Assembly: GCA_947000775.1 (NCBI GenBank)
Contig: CAMQGK010000008.1
Location: 18,778,501-18,842,500 of the forward strand
Source of the DNA: Pterois miles
Lineage: Eukaryota; Chordata; Actinopteri; Perciformes; Scorpaenidae
DNA length: 64,000 bases
Direction of reading: 5' to 3'
In this document: in pieces, positions 13,641 through 25,980 of the stretch
How the letters are laid out: each line of letters opens with the position of its first letter
Numbering within the stretch: the stretch's first letter is position 1
Position numbers and translations under genes: made by a program
Notes under the pieces: generated by a model
The model's input: the letters and a program-made list of their open reading frames with translations, nothing else
Told to the model about the DNA's origin: nothing
Database searches by the model: none

Positions 13641-16600
13641 CTATCTCCTCCCTCGTCTGTTCTTCCTCTCGGCTCTCTTCTCCTTCGTTCTGGGGTCCCT
13701 GACGGGTTTGGAGATGAGTGACGAGGGGGCGGGGTTTGTCTGGGAGGGGGCGGTGCTCAGACTGACTGACGGCTCCTTCGGCAAATCAGAGAGGGGAACA
13801 GGTTGAGGGGTTTCCACGTCAGCGAATGGAAAAGCTTCAGGAAACTCTGCCAGCTGAAACATGAACATCATGAAAGTATTAGTTTATTTTTATTACTGTT
13901 ATCATGATTGTTATTATAAGAGCTATTTTATTATTAGCATTATCGTTATTATAGTTATTTTATTATTGTTATCATTATTGTTATGATAGTTACTTCGTTA
14001 TTTGTTATTGTTTTTCTTATTATTTTATTGTTGTTAATATTATAATTAATATTGTTATTAATTATTATTGTTGCTATTTTATTGCTTGAATATTATTATA
14101 ATTACTGTTATTATTATTGTTTGTTATTATGATAGAATATTATTATAATTTTATGATTACTTTTATTATTTTATACTGAATTCGACGTCATACTGATGCT
14201 CAAGAAAAGAGCAAGAGAAACCAGAGGTCAGACACTTTCTGGGGTCCAAGAGAAATAGGTGAGAACCTCCTTCAGATAGACTGGGAGCCGACACCGGCAC
14301 CACGCTGTTGGAGGGAAGGGAGGCACGGGAGAACCAGGACCAGGACCAGTCAGTCCCCGCTGCAGTAAAACTAGGGGTTTTCTAAATGGACTCTGGTGAT
14401 CCGAAACACCACCATAATGCAGCATTGAAGCTCCTCGTACCAGAGATAAAACCAGAGATTCATGATAAAGTGAAACGTCTCACAGGGACGTAGGCGAGGT
14501 TGTCACGGAGACAGGCGTCCTGCAGCTCGCTGCGCAGCGCCGTCACATGACTGCGGTGGGCGGAGACTTCCTGCTCCAGCCAGTCGATCCTGGAGCTGCA
14601 GGTGTGATAGAGCTGAGAGACGGAGGAGAGGAGACTCCGCAGAGAGAGTGAACACATGAAGGGATGGAGGGATGAGAGGAAACACAAAGATTTGCTCTAG
14701 AAGAAGAGAAGAAGAAGAGAAGAAGAAAAGTCCTGTTACCTGGCACGCTGCCACCTCAGGGGCTCCCATGATGCTTTCTGCTCCGCTGAGCTCCAGGTGT
14801 TCCCTGGGTAATGGCAGGGGGCGGGGCTGAGCTGACAGGGAGCCACGTGATTGGACGAGACTCTCTCTGACCTGTAGACCACACAGCATCATGGTGTTAA
14901 CACACACATATACCGTATAATATATTACCACAGACAGTATGTTTATGTGCTCTCACCTCCTTGTAACTGGTCTCTGCAGCCTTCATGCTGCTGATCAGAC
15001 AATCCTTACGTCTGGGACAGAAACATTAATAAATCATAATAAATCACTGCAGAACATGGCAATACAACAACAAGTAAGGTCGTACAGGTGTGCGTTACCT
15101 GGTGGCGTCCCACAGCTCGTCCTCGACTCTCCGCAGTCTTTCTTCCAGCTGCTTCCTCTCCCTCTGAACCCCCGACAGGTGCTTACCCAGAATCCTCAGC
15201 GAGCGCTCCTTTCGGGTCACGTCCTGCCGAGCCTCTGACAGAGACTGGAGAGAGGTGACGTATTAAAATGACTAAATGAATTATGCTACATCATGTGGGC
15301 AGAGGGCAGCAGGTTACCTTAACTCACGGTTTCAATGTCTGACACTAGCAGACTAAATTAAAACACCTCAACACCCAAACTGGCAAATTTGCAGCAATAA
15401 AAGTATGTTGAATTATCTGTTAGCAGCTCCTGTCTGCAGTGTATCCATGGATGTTCAGACAACTATCACTGGATTACTTTGGCACGATAGAAAACTTCAA
15501 AACAAGATCATTTTCAGGCAGGTTCTGAAGCTCTTTTTTTCTATGATCCTTTAGCGAACTTCTGGACGTTTATTCTGGATAGACACTGACGTTCATGATA
15601 TCCTCAGGAAGCGTAGGTCGCAGTGAATCTGAAAACATCTGTATCGTGTCCTATAACTGAAATGAAGCCTGTGTGGTGTACCTGTGTGGCGTACCTGTGT
15701 GGCGTACCTGTGTGGCGTACCTGTGTGGCGTAGCTGTGTGGCGTACCTGTGTGGCGTACCTGTGTGGCGTAGCTGTGTGGTGTACCTGTGTGGCGTACCT
15801 GTGTGGCGTAGCTGTGTGGCGTAGCTGTGTGGCGTAGCTGTGTGGCGTACCTGTGTGGCGTAGCTGTGTGGCGTACCTGTGTGGCGTACCTGTGTGGCGT
15901 ACCTGTGTGGCGTAGCTGTGTGGCGTAGCTGTGTGGCGTAGCTGTGTGGCGTACCTGTGTGGCGTAGCTGTGTGGCGTAGCTGTGTGGTGTACCTGTGTG
16001 GTGTACCTGTGTGGCGTAGCTGTGTGGCGTAGCTGTGTGGCGTACCTGTGTGGCGTAGCTGTGTGGCGTACCTGTGTGGCGTAGCTGTGTGGCGTAGCTG
16101 TGTGGTGTAGCTGTGTGGTGTACCTGTGTGGTGTGGCTCAGTGTGCGTTGTGTGTCGGTCTGCTCGGCGACGTGAGCGTTGACTCGGAGCTGCAGCGTGT
16201 GCAGCTGATTGGTCTGTTCCTGGATGAGCGTCTGGGCTTCCTGTTCCCTGCTCAGCGCCTGACGGAGCTCCACACACACACTGTGGAACCGCTGCACTGG
16301 CACCTGCACACACACAATACAGGTGTGTGTGTGTTCATCTGACTCACAGCACAGGTGTGTGTGTTCATCGGACTCACAGCACAGGTGTAAGATAAGATAA
16401 GATAAGATATTCCTTTATTGGTCCCACAGTGGAGAAATTCACACATAATTGCATGAGTTCTTATTGCACTTTGTGTCCGGTCAGTTGTTGTGGATGTGTA
16501 TGTGGTCTACTGGGAGCAGTGCTGGTTGTGAATGTGTATGTGGTCTACTGGGAGCAGTGCTGGTTGTGAATGTGTATGTGGTCTACTGGGAGCAGTGCTG

Positions 16601-19600
16601 GTTGTGAGTGTTTATGTGGTCTACTGGGAGCAGTGCTGGTTGTGAATGTGTATGTGGTCTACTGGGAGCAGTGCTGGTTGTGAATGTGTATGTGGTCTAC
16701 TGGGAGCAGTGCTGGTTGTGACTGTGTATGTGGTCTACTGGGAGCAGTGCTGGTTGTGAATGTGTATGTGGTCTACTGGGAGCAGTGCTGGTTGTGAATG
16801 TGTAGTGTTATGGGGGAGTGTGGTTTGAATATAGGTGGGAGAGGGATGTGTATGTGGTTTATTGGGAGCAGTGCTGGTTGTGGAGTCTAACAGCTGCAGG
16901 CAGGAAGGACCTTCTGTAACGCTCCTTCGTACACTTAGGGTGTAGCAGCCTGTCACTGAAGGAGCTCTCCAGAGCTCTGATGGTGTCTCTCATGGGGTGG
17001 GAGTCCTTCTCCATCATGGATGACAGCTTAGCCATCGTCCTCCTCTCTCCCACCACCTGCACTGAGTCCAGAGAGCATCCCAGGACAGAGCTGGCCCTTT
17101 TGATGATCTTATCCAGCCTCTTCCTGTCTGCAGCTGTGATGCTGCTGCCCCAGCAAACCACTCCATAAAATATGGCTGATGCCACCACGAAAAACCATGT
17201 GTGTGTGTTCATCGGACTCACAGCACAGGTGTGTGTTGGGCCTCACCGTCCTGCAGGTCTCCTCTCTCTCTTGCAGCAGTCCTCTCTTCAGATTGGCCAC
17301 CTCCAGCCTCAGGCCCCGCCTCTCCACCTCAGCCGAGTGCAGCCGTTGGCTGAAGAGCAGGAAGTGCTGCTGGAGGGTGGACACCAGGGCCTGAAGGGAG
17401 GTCAAAGGTCAGCTGGAGAAGACACACTGACTGAAACATGATTGTGTGTGTGTGTGTTGAGTGACCTTTGTGTTTGGCCGCGGTGGCGTCAGCCTGCTCA
17501 GGCCGAGCCGCAGCTGACTGTTGAGCGTGTCCTCGCCCATGCTGGACGCTGCGTCTGATTGGTCGAGAAGGTGATCCAGAAGGTGGGACAAAGCGGAACG
17601 AGCTGCCGACATCACATTTGGAGGGGACGAGCCTACAGACTCAGGAGACATAGAGACCCTTTCAGTGATGACGTCATGATGAGGTCACGGTGTTAGCTTA
17701 GCAGGAGGGTGACCAGAGGAAACACCGGACGCTAACGCTAGCAGGAGGCTAACGCTAGCAGGAGGCTAACGCTAGCAGTGGGCTAAAGCTACACATTTAG
17801 ATCCAGATATCACAACATCTGAGATGACAAACTGTGATTGGAGGCTCAAGAGAGCTGCAATATCAGAGAAACGTTTCAGAGATGAGAGTAAATGATGCTA
17901 AACTATTAGCATCCCTTTCTCTCCATCTCTGAAACTCTTCTCTGATATTGTCCGACTCTCTTTCTGACTGACTTCACTGAAGGATAGTTAACTATAGACA
18001 TCCAAAGATTTATACGCCCTCAGTTTATCTTTACAGCGCTGCCGTTGGCCTCCAGCCTGCTGGTCGGACGGCTGGCTACTTAGACAGCCGGCCAGAGAAT
18101 TATTCTGCCTCCACTTAACGCTCCGCCCACTAACTACCTCCTCATGGGTATTAACATATCATATACGTGTGTGGTTACCGGTGGGTGCTAGCGCCCCCTG
18201 CAGGTCGGCCGTGGAGGTCAGGATGATGGAGGAGAGACTTTTAGAGTGAAGCCAGCGAGCACACGCCCCGTCACCATCATCAGCATCTTTATCTAAAGGA
18301 AAAACTCACATTATTCTTCTCTTTTCTACCATTCAGCTGGAATAATAATAATAATATTTCATGCTGAGAGGAAGTGACCTGTACTCGATGCACCTGGACT
18401 CTTCCGTGTCGCCATCGCCGACCCTCCACAGACGGAAACAGCTGGACCGCCGCCACCCCTCTCCAGCCGAAACAACACTGTTGTCTGTTTGGTCAGAGCG
18501 CACCACCTCCTCACCGCCAACACCGCACACACACTCCTCCTCCACCGCCTCATTGCCTTCCTCCTCCTTCCCTCCTCCTCTTCATCTTTGTCTTCCTCAC
18601 CTCCCAGAGCTCCGGCCAGCCTCCTCACCTCCTCCTCCAGCTCCTCCCTCTGCGCCAGCCGTCTGGACATGAGCGCCTTCTGCTTGGAGAGCATCTGCAG
18701 GCGGCGGTGAGTGTGTTTCAGCGTCCCGGCCAGCAGGGCGCACGCCGACAGGAAGGAGGCCGACTCCCTGCGGCTGCGAGAGAGGAGGCCCCGGAGCCGG
18801 GAGAGGTCCGAGGTCAGCGAGGAGCCGTGGAGCTCCAGAGAGGAGGCATGGTCACGGAGAGAGTCGCACTGAGAGCGACACACCTGAGAGACAAAGGTAG
18901 GAGATGAAGACAAACCGCTAACATATGGATCCACAACTGGTAAAACAAGACCGTTTGTGACAATTTTTGAGAACAAAAATCAAACTGCACCATTAAAAGT
19001 ATGCTGAATTAGCGAGGACCAGCTCCTGATTAGAGTGTACCTCTGGATGTACAGATAACTATCACTGGATTACTGTCACACTGAAGAAAACTTGAAAACG
19101 TGACAATTCTCAGGCAAGTTCTGCATTTGTAAGACATTTATAATCTCAGTCAGTATATTCGTTCCTGTATTTGTCTTTTCCTCCAGCTCTTTTGCTCTAC
19201 TTGTGTACAACGGTTGCTGTGAAGTGAATCTGTCCTCTTGGGGACAAAGAAGTTGGACGCAAAGTGATGATGTGAGTATCTCATCACTTCACGATGAAGC
19301 TGACCAAAGGGACAGTCGACTATCAGCTCATTGTGCTGACTCAGCTCTGAGCGCCTCTGTCGCTGCGGGGAGAGACGGCTGACTGCAGATCAGATTTCTG
19401 AAAGGACAGAAACACCTGAGGGCTGACTGTGTGTGAGTGTTACCTGCAGCTCGTTCTGCAGCTGTGTCACAGTGAGTGTGTGCCGGCTGCTCCACGCCTC
19501 CTCCCTCCTCCTCACGCTCTCCTCCAGGCGAGACAACACACACTCCTGACTGCGCTGCAGCTCACGCACACACACACTCTTCTTCTCACACACACCCTGC

Positions 19601-20794
19601 AGGTGGGCGATCTACAGAGAGAGAGAGAGACAGGTGATCAGGACAGGTGAGCTACGTTTATCACAGACACAACGCTACAAACGGTGGCTGTGAAGCTCTT
19701 TTAACGTGTTCGCAGTACGAGTGTTACTGGAATAACATCACTGGATGAAACATGACTTTCTATTCTATCTTTACAACTTGTCAGTCTCAAAGATTCAGCA
19801 AGCTAACATGCTAACCATACATGCAGAAACTGTATACATGATGGCATGGTAACATGCTACATGCTAACACCAGTACTGGAGATTTAAATGAAATGTGTGC
19901 ACCATCTTTTAGGAAAAGGCTCCAATACTTGAGTTCACTATTCACCTTGTCATTGGCCTTCCGGAGGTCAGAGGTCAGCTGGTCGACCTGCTCGTTGATG
20001 ACGTCACACAGCTCGTTCCAGGTGAAATTACCCAGAATGCTCTGGGGCTGATCGAGAAGGACGCAGCCGGCCAGCAGGCGCTGGTAGACACGGTAGAGGA
20101 CCGACAGACGGGCCTGAGACACACACAGAGGCCCAGTGTGATGCAGTTTTATAGGGTTTACTCAGCACCGTACACAGTTTAATTAAATGTTCCCAACATA
20201 ACGACGTTATGCTGCTCTGTAGTCCAACAACACCCAGGGAGGACGTGGGGGACACAAAGACACAGAGACACAGCAAAAGACAGTTAAATCAGTGTATACA
20301 CAGTAATCACCTCTGACTCTGTCTCGTAGTGGGCCGTTATCTTCTGGGCTTCTACCATCCTCTCCTCCCTCTCTTTCTCCCTCTCCTCCCTCTCTTTCTC
20401 CAGCTCGGCTTGCACACCTTGGCCCTGCGTCGACCAATCAGAGCTCTCCTGGCGAAGGCGACTCACCTCTTCCTCCAGTCTGATCGACGCCTGCTGTGAC
20501 TCCTGGAGAGGACAAATAACAGAGTCTGTTAAAAACCTCTTCTTTCTCAGTGAGGTCTGGTCTGGGATCAGATGTTCACCTCCATCTGTCGACTCTGATC
20601 TGAGGTCAGCTGTCGCAGACTCTGGTTCTCCTCGTGCAGCCGCTCCGAGGCAAACAGCAGATCCTGGACCTGCCTATCGGCGGTTTCCAGTCGGCGACGG
20701 TCGGCGCTGAGTGTCGTCTTCAGCAGCTGTAGGATGTCAGCAGAGGGACTCTGGTTCCCATCATCCTTTGCTGAAGGACTACTGCCTGCGCGCG

Positions 20795-20889
<95 letters not shown>

Positions 20890-23800
20890 ATATGACGAGT
20901 TACCTCCTGAAATCAGTGTACAGCAGGTGTGCGTTTACCTGTGGTGGAGTGTTTACCTGTGGTGGGGTGTTTACCTGTGGTGGGGTGTTTACCTGTGGTG
21001 GGGTTTTGTGGGGGGGGTGGGGGTGTTTACCTGTGGTGGGGTGTTTACCAGTGTTTACCTGTGGTGGAGTGTTTACCTGGTGGGGTTTGGGGGTTTATGG
21101 TGGAGTGTTTACCTGTGGTGGAGTGTTTACCTGTGGTGGAGAGTTTACCTGTGGTGGAGTGTTGGTAGAGTGTTTACCTGTGGTGGGGTGTTTACCTGTG
21201 GTGGAGTGTTTACCTGGGTGGGTGTTTCCTGTGGTGGGTGTTCCGTGGTTTGTGGTGGGGGTTTTTTCGTGGTAGGGTGTTTACCTGTGGTGGAGTGTTT
21301 ACCTGTGGTGGAGTGTTTACCAGTTTGTGTTTACCTGTGGTGGAGTGTTTACCTGTGGTGGAGTATTTACCTGTGGTGGAGTGCTGGTGGAGTGTTTACC
21401 TGTGGTGGGTTTTCAGTGTTTACCTGTGGTGGAGTGTTTACCTGTGGTAGAGTGTTTACCTGTGGTGGGGTGTTTACCTGGGGTGGGGTGTTTACCTGTG
21501 GTGGAGTGTTTACCTGTGGTGGAGTGCTGGTGGAGTGTTTACCTGTGGTGGAGTGTTTACCAGTGTTTACCTGTGGTGGAGTGTTTACCTGTGGTGGGGT
21601 GTTTACCTGTGGTGGAGTGTTTACCTGTGGTGGAGTGTTTACCTAGTGTTTACCTGTGGTAGAGTGTTTACCTGTGGTGGGGTGTTTACCTATGGTGGGG
21701 TGTTTACCTGTGGTGGAGTGTTTACCTGGGGGGTGGTGGAGTGTTGGTGGAGTGTTTACCTGTGGTGGAGTGTTTACCTGGGTGGAGTGTTTACCTGTGG
21801 TGGAGTGTTTACCTGTGGTGGGGTGTTTACCTGTGGTGGAGTGTTTACCTGTGGTGGAGTGTTTACCTGTGGTGGAGTGTTTACCTGTGGGGAGTGTTTA
21901 CCTGTGGTGGGTGTGTTTACCTGTGGTGGAGTGTTTACCTGTGGTGGAGTGTTTACCAGTGTTTACCTGTGGTAGAGTGTTTACCTGTGGTGGGGTGTTT
22001 ACCTATGGTGGGGTGTTTACCTGTGGTGGAGTGTTTACCTTGGTGGAGTGTTTACCTGTGGTGGAGTGTTTACCTGTGGTGGGGTGTTTACCTATGGTGG
22101 GGTGTTTACCTATGGTGGAGTGTTTACCTGTGGTGGAGTGTTTACCTGGTGGAGTGTTTACCTGTGGTGGAGTGTTTACCTATGGTGGAGTGTTTACCTG
22201 TGGTGGAGTGTTTACCTATGGTGGAGTGTTTACCTGTGGTGGAGTGTTTACCTGTGGTGGGGTGTTTACCTATGGTGGAGTGTTTACCTATGGTGGAGTG
22301 TTTACCTGTGGTGGGGTGTTTACCTGTGGTGGGTTATTGGGGGTGTTTACCTGTGGTGGGGTGTTTACCTGTGGTGGGGTGTTTACCTATGGTGGAGTGT
22401 TTACCAGTGTTTACCTGTGGTGGAGTGTTTACCTATGGTGGAGTGTTTACCTGTGGTGGAGTGCTGGTGGAGTGTTTCTCTGATGAGTTTCATACGTTCC
22501 TCTGTATCACACCTTCTTTTAGCCTCCTAACCACAGAAGAAGAAATGAAACATGTTGCTAATATTCACACTGACGGTTGTGAAGGTGTGTGTTAGTGTGT
22601 GTGTTACCTGCTCCAGCAGTGTGTGTGTGTTGGCGTGCCGTCTCTTCTCCTCCTCCAGCCTCTCTGTGAGGTCAGAGGTCATTGTCCTCTCCGTCTCCAC
22701 GGCAACGCTCAGGTCAGACTTGCACTGCTCGTACTCCGTCTGCAGCCTAAAGAAACACAATAAATATGTGTCAACTATATGAACAGATATAATAAAAAGA
22801 AAATAATAATGTACTGTTAAAAAAGTTTCTACTGTTTCCAAAATAATTTAAGACCATTAAATATTTACTGTAACTGTATTAGTTTGCTATTATACTAAAA
22901 TACACTAATTAGTTCAATGAAAATGTTAATTAATCTAAGTAACATATTAGATTTTACTGAGTTGAGTATATACTGTATCTGTGTATACACACAGTATACG
23001 TATACTGTGGGTGGGTTGGACCCGGGGGTGGGTTAGATCTTGTGGGTGGGTTGGACCCGGGGGTGGGTTAGATCTTGTGGGTGGGTTGGACCCGGGGGTG
23101 GGTTAGATCAGATCTTGGGGGTGGGTTGGACCCGGGGGTGGGAAAATCCGTCTCACCGCTGCAGAGCCTGCTCAGTGCTGCTGCTCCTCTCCTTCTCCAG
23201 GCTCAGCGCTCTCTCCATGTCTCTGAACTGAGCCCTCAGCAGCTCCAGGCTGCACTGCGCCTCCTGCTGGATGGACCGCGCCGCCGCCAGCGCTGCCTCC
23301 AGGTCCCGCCCCCTCAGCTGCCAGGTCACATGATCACAGAGAGTTTATAAACAAGAGTTTGATCTAAAAGAGCTGCTCGCTGTAGTTTCTACCAGACAGG
23401 ACTATATTCAGAGGCAGATTAATCAGTTCACTGCTGGTCTGAGTGATGCGACGAGTCGTCACCTGGATGATCTCACAGCTGAACCTGGTCTCCAGGTGAG
23501 CTGATCGCTCCGCCTCCAAGCCCTCCTCCAGAGACCTCACCCTCTGGTCACACACCTGGAGAGAGACACAGCTGTTACTGGTACTCCTCCTCCTTCTCCT
23601 CCTTCTCTCTTCTCCTCTCCTCCTTCTCTCTCCTCCTGCCTCCTTCTCCTCTCCTCCCTCTCTCGCCACCTCCCTCCCCTCACCTCCTTCTCTCTCTCTC
23701 CTGCCTCCTTCTCCTCACCTCCCTCTCTCCCCTCCTCCTCCTCTCTCTCCTCACCTCCTTCTCTCCCCTTCTCCTCGCCTCCTTCTCTCTCCTCCTCCCT

Positions 23801-24953
23801 CCTCTCCTCACCTCCCTCTCTCCCCTCCTCCCTCCTCTCTCCTCACCTCCCTCTCTCCCCTCCTCCCTCCTTCTCCTCACCTCCTTCTCTCTCCTGCTCC
23901 TCTCCTCTCTCTCCGTCAGGTATTTCAGCTCATTAGCTTGTTGTCTGTTCACCTCGGCCTCCTTCTCTCTGTGCTTCTGCACCTCTGCCATCCTCCTCTC
24001 TGACTCCTCCAGAGCCTCCTCCTGATCCTGGAGGAGGAGCAGATGTTTAGATTTCATGGAACCTGTTAGGCTGTGTTGTTAATATATTCGTAGCGAGTGT
24101 GACCTGCAGCAGTCGGTGCAGTCGCTGGTTTTCTGAGCTGAAGCTGTGAATCAGTCTGTCACGCTCCTCAACGTCCTGCTGCAAAGCATGCTGGTCCTCC
24201 TCCCTGGCGTGCCGGGTGATGTCCAGAGCTTTCTGCAGCTCCTGAAGCGTCTGCTGGAGCTCTGCTGCTCGCTCTGACACACAGTGAACACACATCTACT
24301 ACATCTACTCCTCCTGACGGAGGAGAAGAAGCCACCGCCGCTCTGAGAGGGAGCGTTTGATTCACGTACCTGTGAGAGTCTGTTTGTCCCGGCTGAGCTC
24401 GGCGGCTCGGTCGGCGTCTCGCTGGCTCACGGTCAGCTGGTACTGGAGCTCCACCCGCTGAGCTTCTCCTCGCTCCACTGAGGACCTCAGCCGGGTCAGC
24501 GCTGCCTGCAGCTGGCACAGCTGAGAGGAGATAACACAAGAAACTGAACTGTTCTGAACTTTTCTCCATGTTTTTAGGAATAAAATGTTGTATAAATCAG
24601 ACCATGAGTGATATATGAACAAACAGCTCTATAAAAACCTTCAGAACACAGAGAGGAATGAAACTGGAAGGTTTGGAGGATGTAAGAGCTGCTGTAGTTT
24701 AGATTTCTGGCTCAGAGTGTGAGAAGAAACTGTCAAACAATTTCATACATTTTGACTGAAATATCATGTTACTATAAATATGAAAATGATGCATTATTAA
24801 TGCCTTAAAGTGGTAAAATAAATGTTTTCTTTCCACTAATCTGAACTCAAAACTCACTGGTGAATAAAAATGATGCCACAACCAGAAACTGTGGCGTAGT
24901 TTGTCCACCAGAGAGCGCTAACAGTTGATTTTTAACCCAGTACACCATTTCAA

Positions 24954-24984
<31 letters not shown>

Positions 24985-25944
24985 AAGAAGAAGATCTACC
25001 TTTATTAGTCCCACAGTGGGGAAATTCAATTTACACTCTGTTGTTTTTTTAAACTCATACATGGTACATGCAGACCTGAAACACACATACATGCATTAAT
25101 GGAGAGATGTCAGAGTGAGGGGGCTGCTCCTGACAAGCGCCCCGAGCAGTTGGGGGTTTGGTGCCTTGCTCAGGGGCACCTCGGCAGTGCCCAAGAGGTA
25201 AACTGGCACCTCTCCAGCTACCAGTTCACACTCAGTTCTTGGTCCATGTCGGGACTTGAACCGGTGACCCTCCGGTTCCCAAGCCAACTCCCTACAGACT
25301 GAGCTACTGCCGCCCCCAATAAAGGACACTGTATGTGAATAAGTACAAATATTGTACTTTTTACTCCACTACATTTATCTGACAGCTTTAGTTACTTTCC
25401 GTCCAGGTAAAACCAGGTAACTCCAGATGTGCTGAAGGTAGTAAATCCTCCTCTTCGTCCTTCTGAAGGTCAATTAACCCTTTAAAAAGCCTCTCAGATC
25501 AGCTGGTAAATGCATCGTCACAAAGCTGGAAACAGGCTGACTGTTTAGAGACATGTGGTTTTCACAGGACATCGATGCCACAAACACATGACGATCACAT
25601 AGACCATGATGCTTTGCTGCAGACTAAACTCATCAGTGATATAAAGTTCTGTGTTTCTCACCTCCTGGTTGTGGCTGGACGTCAGCTCCACTTTTTCTTT
25701 CTCCAGCTGCTGGACTCTCAACCTCAGCCTCCCCGACGGCTCGCCTCCTTCTGACACCGCCCTCCTGCTCCTCACCTCTGTCCTCCTGTCGCTCCCTCGT
25801 TCCTTCTCTCGCTCCTCTTCCTCTTCTCCTGCCTGCTTCTCTTTCTGCTGCGTGGTGGCAATGATCTCATTCAGCCTGAAGCAGAATATGTGCAGTATGG
25901 GGACAATATGTTTTTCAGTGTTTCCTTACATTTTGTGGGCGTAT

Positions 25945-25980
<36 letters not shown>

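Noticed and set aside
14228..14425. Extra 3' exon of ccdc171 containing LPVYLKEVLTYF, which looks a little like the human C-terminus.
   Set aside because: The only good acceptor (CCCTCCAACAG) puts it out of phase with the preceding exon and gives an early TGA; the exon at 13853 fits phase instead.
15593..16315. Minus-strand His/Thr/Ala frames of 220-240 codons continuing from a ccdc171 exon.
   Set aside because: The first about 60 codons are the real exon; the rest is intronic 13-bp repeat read through the donor.
16859..17221. 120-residue minus-strand frame resembling a real protein.
   Set aside because: It is the C-terminal fragment of a LINE reverse transcriptase, not a ccdc171 exon; it lies between two phase-matched exons.
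20711..22595. Plus-strand Cys/Gly/Val frames of 275-311 codons.
   Set aside because: Antisense reading of the 18-bp donor repeat inside ccdc171.
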